Shown piece after piece: positions 33,801 through 45,352 of a stretch of 64,000 bases of DNA. Under the pieces are notes generated by a model that worked only from the letters and a program-made list of their open reading frames with translations, did no database searches and had not been told where the DNA came from. This DNA is from Anthonomus grandis grandis (taxonomy: Eukaryota > Arthropoda > Insecta > Coleoptera > Curculionidae): contig NC_065546.1 of assembly GCF_022605725.1 (NCBI RefSeq), positions 30,190,227 through 30,254,226 of the forward strand, written 5' to 3'. The position numbers were made by a program, and so were the translations under genes. Every line of letters starts with the position of its first letter. Positions within the stretch are counted from its first letter, which is position 1.

Positions 33801-34440
33801 ATTTTTATATAGTTTCTCCTGTCTTAAGGCTGACAAATATTCTGCGTAAAGCTCATGTGAGGCATTGTATCTTCCTGCTTTAGCACCTGCTTGCAAGGGC
33901 GAATCCCTTATTCCGCCAATTAGGCAGAAAACTGCTCTTTTTTCCAGTTATATTACACGCACTTAGAAGGTCCATCTTATAATATTTTTTTCAAGTTTCA
34001 CATGGTTGTTTTGATCGATTTCGGAGGGTAGCAGCGAAATCCTGATATTTGGAAAAACTTTTAAGAAGTCGAGCTTTCCATTCTTCCGAATTTATATTAT
34101 AATCATTTAAATTGTCGTACAATTGACGTGAAAGTCTACGTAAAAGGCTTTGCATGTAAAACACAATAGTATTGTAATCCCATTTAATAATGTTTGTAAG
34201 CTGTTTAATCTTTTCAATCCACCTTTTCACGCTTAAATTTGAGTTTCCTGGCTCATATTCTGGAAGCATTCTTGGGTGCTGTATTATTTCGTGTTGAGGT
34301 TTAGATTTTTTATTTTCAATCAATGTTTCGACAAGTCGTTCTAAACTAAATACAGAATCTAAGGACTCGGCGCGACCACTTTGATCAATTCCATTAAAAG
34401 CACATTGAGATTTTGGAAAACATTGTGTTCAATTTCTTTT
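33800..34440 (-). pseudogene. Ty3/gypsy gag N-terminal part
   Basis: Leftward: FSLERLVETLIENK, then LPEYEPGNSNLSVKRWIEKI, MQSLLRRLSRQLYDNLNDY, EEWKARLLKSFSKYQDFAAT, then after frame breaks MDLLSACNITGKK, CLIGGIRDSPLQAGAKAGRY and ELYAEYLSALR. This fits the Ty3/gypsy capsid region (family pattern: FxPGNPxxTxxxWIxKIEQL..., CI-GGIxDxxLQxGAKAGRY). Frameshift near 33990. The insertion 31930-33800 begins where this reading is lost. Old and non-functional. Confidence 0.7.
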
Positions 34441-34532
34441 TTATTTATAAGTAGAAGTCCATTCTTAAAGTAGAGTGGCTATAATATAACGGTTGAGAAG
34501 GGCCAGAAGACTTTCTGTCACAAATAAAAATG

Positions 34533-34624
34533 CCATCATCATCAGACTCTTACACTACATAGCTGTGATATTTACTTAAAAAACAAACATTACAGCTATG
34601 TAGTGTAAGAGTTTGATGATGATG
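34533..34624. repeat. Long near-perfect hairpin (36-bp stem)
   Basis: ATCATCATCAGACTCTTACA and the following CTACATAGCTGTGAT pair with ATTACAGCTATGTAG and TGTAAGAGTTTGATGATGAT, with two mismatches and a loop of about 19 bases. It lies just 5' of the LINE fragment that follows. Confidence 0.75.
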
Positions 34625-34625
34625 A

Positions 34626-35380
34626 GTGAACTCATCGAAATGCATAACTCTTGACAAAAGATTATTTTTAGATGAAACTAAATGGTTAAATATGACAAAT
34701 CGAAGGCTATTACATCTTGGAATCTTTTTTCATGAACTTATAAATAAACGCAAATATATTTCAACGTGCTTCATAGAAAAAATCAAGACCAATGATAGTG
34801 TATACTCTAGAAATACTGGAAATAAAACAAAGTTCGTGATTCCTAAACATAAAACAGCATTTTTTCAAAAAAGTTCTTTGTATACCTCTGTTCATCTTTA
34901 TAATTATTTGCCCGATTATATGAAAGTATTTACAACAAAAAAATTTAAATCTGTGTTAAAGTCTATAATAATGAGTAAGCAAGTACAGGACTATAATTCG
35001 ACCCACCGCTAGTCGGTCGCCTGCTGCCCGAAGCGTAAAATTTTCTCGATAAAGTGACCATTTCTTTTTGATGTTTTTGTTTATTTATTTATTTTTTGTT
35101 GGGTGTATTACGGAAACATTTTCAGGTTCCTTTATATTTGCTTTTTTGAGCATTTTTTTTTTTAATTACTGTTAACTATAAGTTAAGACTATATTAGTTT
35201 CAAGTGCATAATTATTTGGCACATGTGTGTTATTTAGCATTTATTGAAATCTGTTAGAGGGTTGAGTTTGAATAGCCCTAGGCTAGACTTCGCCAACTGA
35301 TAGGTTAAGAAACATATTATAATACAAATATTATGTAATGAATTTTTGCAAATAAAAGTCGTTTATTATTATTATTTATA
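34626..35380 (+). pseudogene. LINE ORF2 C-terminal fragment and 3' UTR with (TTA)n tail
   Basis: The reading contains RLLHLGIFFHELINKRKYIS, then NKTKFVIPKHKTAFFQKSSL, YTSVHLYNYLPDYMKVFTTK and KFKSVLKSII, ending at 35012. It matches the post-RT tail of CR1/Jockey-type LINE proteins (pattern: RR-LH--IF-H-L--, ---F-IPK--T---KKS--Y-A--L-N-LP---K, -FK--LK). The 3' UTR ends in a TTATTATTATT run near 35360-35376. 5'-truncated; a common outcome of target-primed reverse transcription. The tail alone does not fix the clade. Confidence 0.75.
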
Positions 35381-36029
35381 TTAGATTTATCGCGCGTATG
35401 AGTTTCATGACGCGTCGGACATAGAACTGCAGTTTTGGACTTTCGACTAATGGACTTGTTCTGTTCAATTTCTCTTATTTGTTTTCTTGTTTCTTGGTTT
35501 ATAATCTTAAATATCTTTGGAACTAATACTAGAATCAGAATGCATTTTTCAAACTCAATAACTAAATAAACGTAAACTATTTATATAAATATTTATTTTT
35601 TTTGTATTTATTCGTATTAATTTTCGATTTTCGTATTACTACATAAATAAAATATTGATACATACAGTTTACTCCTTCTATTTAATTCCCAAACCTACTT
35701 CAATTTCTAGCACTAAAACTTAATCAAAACACTTTCTTAGTAATTAATCCACTCATACTTGAAAATTCAATGCTTATTTTCTTGCTGCCAGCTTCAGCGA
35801 AAAATTGCTGTGTCCAATCACACCGCCGCTTTATTATTAATATTAAATAAAATCCAAAATAGCCAATAAAAGCTGCTTCACTAAACAGAAAAGCTACTAG
35901 AAGCATTCACTGTTTTGCGTGACTTTTTAACACCCTTTTATTAGCTCGGGTTGTATCTATGTAAGTATGTAACTGAATTTTTGGGCTTAATTTTCACTGG
36001 TTTCTAAAAGTCTGATCAACTTGAAACTT
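35381..36029. other. AT-rich DNA without recognisable gene
   Basis: No coding signal. The part after about 35990 may already belong to the 5' end of the LINE that begins at 36030. Confidence 0.4.
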
Positions 36030-36126
36030 TGAAGACATTGATTTTTCTAAAGCGTTCGATAGAGTATCTCACAATATTTTGTGGCATAATCCAAAACTGA
36101 TTGGAATTGATGAACTTATTGTTTTG

Positions 36127-37304
36127 TATAATAATTAAAACCTGTGAGCGTCATTTAAATAATTTTATAATTTTTGATACGTTAAATAAATTGAAAATAG
36201 TCCAAAATAATCAAAATAAATCGTAAAAATAGAATAAACACCTTTTGGCAACAACTGGGCGCTTAGGCGACTCTAAAGTAGAGATGGTGACGTGTAGACC
36301 TGAAATAATAAAAGTAACCTGAGCACACTTATTCCCGTAAAATTAATTAAATAAAAAGAAGTTAAGCAAAACTCATTAATATGAATAATATGAATTAATA
36401 TGTTTTAAACTTGCTCAGTGATTTTACTTTTACGATAACCATTTAATTCATGTTCACCAACATTTAACCACTTTACTTTAATATACCAAAATTCATTATT
36501 CACCAATTTATTACTTTTATCCGGTTGTTAAATGTCCCAGTAACGACAACGTACTGATATTGAATGATATACAATCGTTCAATATGCCAAAACGTGAGCA
36601 CTATATTACTCACAAACCGTAGCCAAAATATTACCAAAAATATTATCATAAAACATGAGATTAAGAGAGCAATCTCTGATCTAGACCACTTGACGATAAC
36701 ACACTTTGTACTGAGGGGTGCAATGGACACCGAAACGCGAGGGTCCGCTCCAAATACAAAGCCTTGTTAAATACAACGAGCTGTGCAATGGTCCCAGACC
36801 AGCTCAGTATCTTAACAAGAAACAACATAACAATCGTCACAACAACACAAGCAAGACAAACAACAATCGGTCATTAAAATATTTCATGAGTCACATTTTT
36901 AATTAAAAAGGTAAAATGTCGATGTAATCAATAAGATAGAACTAAGCATACTCTGTGATAACACTCACCCTTTCTTGTAGTAAAACACTACACCAAACCA
37001 ACACAGCTTATTTCACGTCGCAACACCCTTTACTGTTTTTATTAAATAACGTCACTCTTTAGTGACCAAAACTCAAATGAATTTTATAAACCAAATATTT
37101 ATCTCAGACTCTTTTATCGAAATCCATAAAAATAATTCCCTAGGGGAAGCGCTAAGTGTAAACTGTATTTGGTTACTTACGGTACCGCTGAGCTAGCTTT
37201 AGTTTTGTAAATATCCTGGACCTCTTTTGGGTCAGACCGATAAATTTTATCTTAATGACTAAGAAAAATATTTCAATTCTTTAGAAAATAAACAGGGTCT
37301 TACA
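36127..37304 (-). repeat. 3' LTR (element orientation)
   Basis: A 1178-bp LTR. Shares AACAGGGTCTTACA at its right edge and TATAATAATTAAAACCTG at its left edge with the other LTR. Open frames in it, such as at 36500-36770, are mirrored in the other LTR and are not genes. Confidence 0.9.
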
Positions 37305-37320
37305 TGCGGCCATCCTGCTA

Positions 37321-39937
37321 TCAACTCGTCTCGAGTTGATCAGCATCAGGATCGGAGAGAACTACCCCTTCTTCATCACTGCTCAGATCCGACTCACCAG
37401 ATGAAACTCCACCAGCTGGTACCAAGGGTCGCATACGATCAACCGCAAGAACATTTTCATATGTCGCTTTTCGAGTGAGACGACGTGACCCCATCATATC
37501 AACTACTATGTAGCGATCATTTGGTAGTACTGTTTTTATGACCATTGGACCGTCATATGGTGCAGATAGTTTCTTGCTCGTTCCTGTGGCAAGTTGATTT
37601 TTCATAATCAGGACTAAGTCACCAACTTTTTATCTCTCGGACGCTTTCTTTTCTTATCAAAATATTTCTTTTGTTGTTCTTGAGATATTTTGTTGTTTCA
37701 GCAGCTTCTCTTCTAATTTCTAACAAATTATTAATCACATCCGGAATTTGTTGAACTTTATCAAATAAAATACTGTCACTAGATCCTCTTGGTGAATATA
37801 CAAATAAAAGTTGACTGGCTGTTTTTCCTGTTGATTTATTTACTACATTATTTATTGCAAATTGAGTTTTCTTAACGTTATCATCCCAAGTATTTTCTTC
37901 TAAGGTGGAAGAAAGAAGAGCCCCTAATATGGTTCTATTTAGCCTTTCCACTTGTCCGTTGGCACGTGGAGTTGCAACAGCATTGAGTACAAGTTTTATA
38001 TTATTCTGTAAGCAGAAATTTTTGAAATCATAAGCAGTAAAAAACTTCCTCGATCAGTAATTAATAACTTAGGAGATCCATAAGTTGCACAAATATTCTT
38101 GAGGTATTCAATAACATATTTTGTTTTAGTGGATTTTACAGGTTGTAAAAAGCAGAATTTCGTAAAGGCATCAATGCTAACAATTAGATACACATTTGAT
38201 TTTTTACTTTTAGGGAAAGGTCCTTGATGATTAATATGAAACATATTAAATGGATGACAATCTTTTCGAATTGGTTAAAGAAATTCTTCCATTCTCCCAG
38301 AATTACGCTTGTTATACAAACATCGAATGCAATAAGCAATATACTGTTCCACGTACTTCTTCATCTTTGGAAACCAATAATTTTCGCAAAGACGATATAA
38401 AGTCTTTTCTAAACCAAAATGACCAAGCTCATCATGAGCAGCTTGCATAACTCTATGTCTCATACCCTTGGGAACAACCCATTGTAACCCCTTTGCAGTA
38501 ATCCTATATACTCGACCATCTCGCAATGCATAATTTTTGTATACCTGATTGTCGTTATCGGTTTGTGAAGGTCTCAATAAAACTTGTTTGATTTCATTAA
38601 TCTTAGAATCGGTAAGTTGTCCAGAGAGCACCCAATCCGCTTGTTCGATATGGAATATATTTAACGTATTTGGTGATTGTTCAGTAAAAGAAGGGTTACG
38701 ACTCAGAGCGTCCACGTGTTTCATTCGATTGCCTGGTCTATATTTAACATCAAAACGGAATTCTTGAAGTTGAAGCCACCATCGTCCAATTCTTGGAATA
38801 ATTTGTTTCTTTTCACTAGTTGCCTTTAAAGAATTACAATCTGTAACTACAGTGAAATCAATTCTTAGAAGACAGCTTCGAAATTTCTTTAAACTTTCAA
38901 CAACTGCCAAAGTTTCCAACTCGTAAGAATGATAGTTCTGCTCTGCCTCTATGGTTTGTCTACTATAATAAGCTACTGGATGAAAACGTTCGTCTGGATG
39001 TAATTGTAAAAGAATTCCGGCTAAACCTAACATACTCGCATCAGTGTGAACTTCGGTAGGTAAAGTTAGGTCAAACAATGTTAAAATTGGTCTTTTAATT
39101 AATTCTGATTGTAATTTTCTCAAAGCGTTCATCTCATGTTCACCCCAATTCCATTTAATAGATTTCTTCGTTAATGTGGTTAACGGCTTTACTATTATAG
39201 AATAATCTTTTACAAAGTGCCTAAAGTACCCTGTCAGCCCTATAAATTGTCGCACTTGGTGCATAGATGTTGGGGGTTGAAATTGTTCGACGGCCTTAAT
39301 CTTTTCTTTACCTGGGCGTACTTCACTTTGACCCACTTCAAAAACCCAAAAATGAAACTGAACTCATTAAAAACGAACATTTTTTTAGATTTAGTGTTAA
39401 ACCTTCGGCGCGTAATATATGTTGGATATTTTCTAAACTGTGAAGTACTTGATCTATTGTGCTATTATGTAAAAGAATATCGTCTAAATAAACGGCAGCG
39501 TAACTAGCAGCAGGTTTTAGTATTTGGTTCATGAATCGCGGAAAAGTTCGGGGTGAATTCGTTAAGCCAAATGGCAGTCGGTTAAACTCGTATTGTCCGG
39601 AAGGTGTAACAAATGAAGTGTAACGTTTGGAATTTTCTGCGACTGGGATTTGATGGTAACCTGCTTTCATATCTAAATTGGTAAAGTATACACTACCTTG
39701 TAATCTACCAACCTGATCATTATCTTCGGGATTAAAAATCGGTATATCATCTCCCCTAACAGATGTTTCCGCTTTACGAGAATTGGAATTGCTCTTAAAA
39801 AATTCTTCCATCATGTTAGTGAATCGATTAAAATCATTATTTTGATTTTCACCCTGTCCACTACCAGTACTACCTACGTTATTCATGCCATCAGACAATG
39901 AAAGATCACGGGCTCGTTTACGACTCATGTTAACCAA
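37321..39937 (-). pseudogene. Ty3/gypsy pol with in-frame gag-RT fusion
   Basis: Leftward from 39937: MSRKRARDLSLSDG and FNRFTNMMEEFF, a gag N-terminus of about 70 residues reaching IPIFNPEDND, then directly SVYFTNLDMKAGYHQIPV, the RT palm, with intact YLDDILL. After a T-run frameshift near 39338 come the thumb (VRQFIGLTGYFRHFV), the tether and RNase H (VHTDASMLGLAG, YHSYELETLAVVESL, DCNSLK), the integrase zinc finger (HDELGH...CIRC), and the integrase core. Lesions: in-frame TAA near 38273, HIDH first integrase aspartate changed to HINH, a T-run frameshift near 38050, and a frameshift near 37612. ITDRG and ERLNRT retain the other catalytic acids. The C-terminus has a GPY-type block (APYDGPMVIK). 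Confidence 0.85.
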
Positions 39938-40156
39938 GAAAAAGTATGTAAATTTATGCGGTATTTAAAAATTTTTAAAAGAGAAAAAAAAGAACAAAAT
40001 AAATACTCGTAATATTCATAACAATGCAACACAAACAAAATATTAAAATTATTATTTATTTATTTTTTCTTTAAACCATAAATGTCTACCAACACCATCA
40101 AACCTTAGAGTCACGCCCGGTGTTTATTTGCTCTTTATCCCACTTCTGAAAAATTC

Positions 40157-41312
40157 TATAATAATTAAAACCTGTGAGCGTCATTTAAATAATTTTATAA
40201 TTTTTGATACGTTAAATAAATTCAAAATAGTCCTAAATAATCAAAATAAATCATAAAAATAGAATAAACACCTTGTAAAACAACTGGGCGCTTGGGCGAC
40301 TCGAAAGTAGAGAAGGTGACGTGTAGACCTGAAATAATAAAAGTAACCGTAAAATTAATTAAATAAAAAGAAGTTAAGCAAAACTCATTAATATGAATAA
40401 TATGAATTAATATGTTTTAAACTTGCTCAGTGATTTTACTTTTACGATAACCATTTAATTCATGTTCACCAACATTTAACCACTTTACCAATTTATTACT
40501 TTTACTATTCACCAATTTATTACTTTTATCCGATTGTTAAATGTCCCAGTAACGACAACGTACTGATATTGAATGATATACAATCGTTCAATATGCCAAA
40601 ACCTGAGCACTACATTACTCACAAACCGTAGTCAAAATGCTACCAAAAACATTATTGTAAAACATGAGATTGAGAGAGCAATCTCTGATCTAGACCACTT
40701 GACGATAACACACTTTGTACTGAGGGGTGCAATGGACACCAAAACGCAAGGGTCCGCTCCAAATACAAAGCCTTGTTAAATACAACGAGCTGTGCAATGG
40801 TCCCAGACCAGCTCAGTATCTTAACAAGAAACAATAAACAATCGTCACAACAACACAAGCAAGACAAACAACAATCGGTCATTAAAATATTTCATGAGTC
40901 ACATTTTTAATTAAAAAGGTAAAATATCTGTGTAATCAATAAGATAGAAATAAGCATTCTCTGTGATAACACTCACCCTTTCTTGTAGTAAAACAACAGA
41001 CCAAACCAACACAGCTTATTTCACGTCGCAACACCCTTTATTATTTTTATTAAATAACTTCACTCTTTAGTGACCAAAACTCAAATGAATGTTATAAACG
41101 AAATATTTATCTCAGACTCTTTTATCGAAACCCATAAAAATAATTCCCGAGGGGAAACGCTAAGTGTAAACCGTATTTGATTACTTACGGTACCGCTGAG
41201 CTAGCTTTAGTTTTGTAAATATCCTGGACCTCTTTTCGGCCAGACCGATAAATTTCATCTTAATGACTAAGAAAAATATTTCAATTCTTTAGAAAATAAA
41301 CAGGGTCTTACA
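40157..41312 (-). repeat. 5' LTR (element orientation)
   Basis: A 1156-bp LTR, a copy of 36127-37304. Just inside it (about 40115-40156) no canonical TGG-type primer binding site is obvious; TGGGATAAAGAG in element orientation is the nearest candidate. One local duplication (CAATTTATTACTTTT twice near 40490-40530) is absent from the other LTR. Confidence 0.9.
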
Positions 41313-42110
41313 CTTGGTTCAAAAACTTCGTCTCTGATCGCAGCCAACTATTAAAATTGGTACTTTTCTGTCTAAAACTATTTAGATTCCATCAGGACTC
41401 TTATCACGGGTTACCTCTTGTTAATCATAAATTGAGCTATATGATTGTGAAAAATTATAATTTGATCTAACTATCTTGGTAGTTTGGTGAAAAATAAATT
41501 GTATAGAAATTAATCCAGCAAAATGTAAAATTTTAATTTTTCCTCGTCTAGAAATATTAATGATTTTTGCTACAAGATTGGTCACTATACTTTTCAAGTA
41601 ACATCTCGTTTTAAAAATAACTTTCGGAACAAACCTACAGTCTTCTTATCACTTAGATAATGTTATCAATAAGGCTTTCTAGATACTTGGTACTGTTGGA
41701 AGGTTTTCTCAAGACATCACGAATACTGCTACTTTCAAAACAATGTACTGTTCCCACCCTCATCTAGAGCGTATGTTCTCCTTTCTATAATGTACATATT
41801 GATAATCTTCAACTAGTTAAACACACATCTTTAAAACAAATAGCATATAAATTAAATATCTTAAACAATTATAATGATGCAGATGACCTGTTTATTATAC
41901 CTGCCTTAAAAGGAGGAATCTTGTAACTTTTTACAATATCCTACCAAAAAATCGATATTCATGCTACACTGAAACTATTATTACCTAATCATTTTCTGTA
42001 TGTCTGTATGTGAAGTATATGAAATTATGTATTACTGTTGTGAATTAGAAGTTTAACACAAGTGTAACTGGGATTTGCCCGATTATAAGTAAATAAATAT
42101 TTTGTCCTTT

Positions 42111-43453
42111 GTTCGTCATCTCTGTCTAAGATCACTACGAATTTTACTAATATCTATCTAATTAAATCATAATTATAATATTAATTATCTTGTTACCCTA
42201 AAATAAATAATTCTTTTCAATTACCGAGCATATTCTATTTAAAAATAAACCCCAAAGAAAATCGAATTTATGCATATTTAATCCGTAAAAAGCCATTAGC
42301 GACCGAGGCTTTTCAATTTATATTTTATAAGGCGAAAAACTAGAGATAGGAAAAATTATGTCCAGCTGTTCCCTCTTGTTTTTGTTCCACTTAAATATTT
42401 TTCAAGAAGTTTTTTTTTGTGGTAACCTAATTGGAACATAATTGAGAAATTGAGGTCTTTAACCACAAAAATTACCTCTAATTACCATAACTTAAAAAAG
42501 CGAATAAAGCAAATTCGAAAAAGGTAATTTTGTTCATTTTTTATTACTGTGAGAACTTTTGCAAACTCCTTAACGAAGCCCCTACATGCTTTACTTTCTT
42601 TGTAATTTAATAAAATGACAGAAATATAATAAACGCATGTAAAATTTTATATAGAAAATGAAAAGAGATGTCTAACAAAGATAACCGTCCGAGATTTAAA
42701 TTTATTATTAATTAAGTCCCTTGAATATTCATAAAGACCATTAAAAAGCTAATATAATACTAAAGTTCTTACACTATAGTTTAGTATAATGGACTTAAAT
42801 ATTTAATGCTCTCGCGTAGTAGGTTTTATGGATTTTTATGCACAAGCAGTATTTCATGGCCAAAAGAAAGCCCTTAGAGGTGAAATTTTAATTCAGTTAA
42901 AGAGATAATTCAGAGAACCTTGAGCTTCCGGTGTTTTTTTTTCCGCGTGAATTATTTAGTAGTAATCCTTTTCCTTAAAAGAGCAGTTCCTTTTTTATAA
43001 AATAAAGTAACACGAGAGAAAAGCTATAAAAAAAATCGTTTCCATCGCAACATCTGGTGCTAGAGGAAAGGTTTGTGCACGAATGACAAGTCGACGCCGT
43101 TGAATCGGATGGAAAAAGTGAAAGACGTTCATATGTTAAGGCCTATATTATTTTTAAAATATTGATATTAATAATAAACATCTCTTATTTAACAAACAGA
43201 TAGTTTACAGTTATAAATATCATATACATTTCTATAGGGATATAAAAGGCGAAGTCTAGCCGTGTACAATTACAAGTGATTAGTGATTATAACGATACAC
43301 AGTTTAATAAATTCCTTATAACTTGTTTATAAATTCTTCAAATATATTAGAAGGTTGTTTTATTATATAAGTTAGGTAGGCTTGTCTTGGCTATTTTGCC
43401 TTTTTTTATTTTAAGTATTAGTACTTATATACCATATACCATACCATACTATA
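42111..43453. other. Non-coding AT-rich DNA
   Basis: No open frame of interest. It contains a TATAAAAGGC sequence at 43241-43250 about 40 bp before GTACAATTACAAG, which could be a core promoter, but no transcript can be assigned. Confidence 0.4.
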
Positions 43454-43576
43454 CAGTGCGAACGTAAAGGTTGGAATAAATTCATTTAAAATTCAGGGGT
43501 ATGTTCAAAAAAAAACGCTCGGACATGTCGATTTTTATTTTTAACTGCGGGTTTTCTTACTACAATTTTATGTATA

Positions 43577-45226
43577 CAGGGTGGCCCAAAAATAAGTTAC
43601 GGTCATCAACGTAATTTTTTTAAACGTAAACACCTATTTTTTATTTTAGATTTAGGTTCTACATCAAATTCTAAGTATATTTCATGTACCATGTCCTATA
43701 CCTAAACTCGACCGTTGACGATTAAACACAATAAAAGGCTATTTTTGGAAGAGTTATTTATATCAAGCAACCTATCAGTTATTGTTTGGTTATTTACATT
43801 TGTGGTTGTTAACTTGTCACAATTTGTTGACATCAAATAATTTTGAGTGAATTTAGTTTGATTTAGATGCCTAAGCAAAGTTTTGCTTGTGTTAAGTTTA
43901 TCAAAAGATAAAATTAAAATTTCAAAAAATGGTACGTCTTAGTGAGCGAGAGCGAATAGAGATTTTGATGATGATTGATTATGGAAACAGGATGCACACT
44001 CAGATGGAAGTCTGTGAAATTTATCATGCCAAGTATCCTGATAGGCCACGTATATCTCAAAGTACTGCCAGTAAAATAGAACAGAAATATCGGGATTTGG
44101 GTCATGTCAGGGATAATTATACGAAAGGTCGGTCAAGTATATTAGAAGAGAAGCAACTAAATGTTTTGCTGGCAGTTGAAGAAGATTGCCATAAAACGAC
44201 TCGCAATATTGCGTTAGAAAATCAGATATCCCAGACATCCGTCGTTAAGTATTTAGGTATAAATAAATGGCACCCTTACAAAGTTCAATTGGTTCATGAA
44301 CTAAATGAAGATGACCCAGATAGGCGTTTAGAATTTCGTGAGAGACTTATGGACTTGTGCCATGCTAATCCACAATTTTCAAAAAAAATTGTATTTTCTA
44401 ATGAGGCAACGTTTTGTCTTCATGGTAGTGTAAACCGGCAAAACTGCCGATATTGGGCTACTGAAAATCCGCACTGGATGATGGAGTGCCACAGCCAAGT
44501 CCCTCAAAAAGTAAATGTTTGGGCGGGGGTGATTGAAAACAGGGTTATAGGGCCCTTTTTCTTTGAAGGATACTTGAATGGTGAGAGGTATTTAGAGTTT
44601 TTAGAAAATGACTTGGTTCCATGCCTTGCCACTTTATACCCCGATCCAGAAGACCCGGATATATTAGATAATTCCTTATGGTATCAGCAAGATGGAGCTC
44701 CAGCCCATTACACTCGTCCCGTGCGCCAGTACCTGGATACCGTTTTCCCTGGACGTTGGATTGGTCGGAGGGGTGCAATTGAATAGCCGGCCAGATCGCC
44801 GGATCTGACTCCTTTAGATTTTTTTTTGTGGGGGTATCTTAAGTCCAAAGTTTATGTTAATCGGCAAAACAACATTGAAGACTTAAAAATTAGAATAACG
44901 GAAGAAATAAGATTGATAGAACCTTCTGTTATCGATAACGTTTTACAAGAATTTCAGCATCGACTGGGATATTGCCAAGAGGTTCGTGGCAGCCATTTTC
45001 AATACTTAATAAATTAATAAAATTATGTATTCTTGCTTGATATAAATAACTCTTCTAAAAATAGCCTTTTATTGTGTTCAATCGTCAACGGTCGAGTTTA
45101 GGTATAGGACATGGTACATGAAATGTACTTAGAATTTGATGTAGAACCTAAATCTAAAATAAAAAATAGGTGTTTACATTTAAAAAAATTACGTTGATGA
45201 CCGTAACTTATTTTTGGGCCACCCTG
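43577..45226 (+). mobile_element. DD41D mariner element, near-intact, inside the MITE
   Basis: 1650 bp with CAGGGTGGCCCAAAAATAAG at the left and its inverse CTTATTTTTGGGCCACCCTG at the right, TA on both sides. The TIRs are about 200 bp and nearly identical, running to the TATATCAAGCAA block near 43775. They enclose a single frame of 363 codons. Confidence 0.92.
43929..45017 (+). pseudogene. DD41D mariner transposase with two point lesions
   Basis: One frame from ATG 43929 (MVRLSERERIEILMMIDYGN) to TAA 45015-45017. N-terminal HTH (SQSTASKIEQKYRDLG; then LENQISQTSVVKYLGIN), catalytic core, C-terminal HFQYLIN. YQQDGAPAHY and SPDLTPLDFFLWGY are present with 41 residues between their aspartates. 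Lesions: the first catalytic aspartate of FSDEATF is asparagine (AAT at 44400-44402), and a tryptophan codon conserved in the other copies is TAG (44784-44786). Both are G-to-A changes. Otherwise the frame is open, so it died recently relative to its neighbours. Flanked by its own long TIRs. Confidence 0.92.
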
Positions 45227-45352
45227 TATACATAAAATTATAGTAAGAAAACCCGCAGTTAAAAATAAAAATCGACATGTCCGAGCGTTTTTTTTTTTTG
45301 AACATACCCCTGAATTTTAAATGAATTTATTCCAACCTTTACGTTTGCACTG

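Larger units (their letters stand above)
26100..34440 (-). mobile_element. Decayed Ty3/gypsy retroelement, split by two insertions
   Basis: Leftward order is gag (34440-33800 and 31920-31689), protease remnant (about 29460-29320), RT (28700-28100), RNase H (about 28000-27300), and integrase (27050-26160). This is the Ty3/gypsy order. It is interrupted by mariner copy 2 (29505-31544) and by the 31930-33800 segment within gag. No LTR pair was found. Codon frames are broken throughout, so it is an old dead copy. Confidence 0.75.
36127..41312 (-). mobile_element. Ty3/gypsy LTR retrotransposon, internally deleted, with two LTRs
   Basis: The LTRs are at 36127-37304 and 40157-41312. In element orientation they begin TGTAAGACCCTG and end TTTTAATTATTATA. 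They are nearly identical by eye apart from a few substitutions and indels, such as GAGCACACTTATTCC near 36320, present only in the left LTR. The internal part is only about 2.85 kb because most of gag, protease and the start of RT are gone. No exact target duplication is visible. Inserted in a LINE. Confidence 0.88.
36030..42110 (+). mobile_element. LINE fragment (+) split by an LTR retrotransposon
   Basis: 36037-36126 reads DFSKAFDRVSHNIL, LIGIDELIVLYN; after the LTR element (36127-41312) it resumes as WFKNFVSDRSQ, then KIGTFLSKTI, IPSGLLSRVTSC, and further on NKAFRILGTVGRFSQDI and NVHIDNLQLVKHTSLKQIAY near 41800-41850. It ends with a TAAGTAAATAAATA tail near 42086-42099. RT palm to C-terminus of a Jockey/CR1-like LINE with many stops; 5'-truncated before the fingers. 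The split exactly within the L-Y-N-W-F codons shows the LTR element came later. Confidence 0.7.
43454..45352. mobile_element. Palindromic TA-type MITE (about 247 bp net) interrupted at its dyad
   Basis: The outer ends are CAGTGCGAACGTAAAGGTTG and, inverted, CAACCTTTACGTTTGCACTG, flanked by TA (43452-43453, 45353-45354). Each arm is about 123 bp and mirrors the other: AAATTCAGGGGTATG, GCTCGGACATGTCGAT and CTGCGGGTTTTCTTACTA all recur inverted. The inner mariner (43577-45226) sits exactly at the centre; the empty site would read ATTTTATGTATATACATAAA plus AT, a perfect palindrome centred on the TA target. Confidence 0.88.

Noticed and set aside
36500..36906. Small frames within the LTRs as genes
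   Set aside because: They recur in both LTRs, lack domains, and are explained by the LTR itself.
43241..43250. TATAAAAGGC as a host promoter
   Set aside because: No assignable transcript; AT-rich DNA yields such matches by chance, so it is only mentioned.
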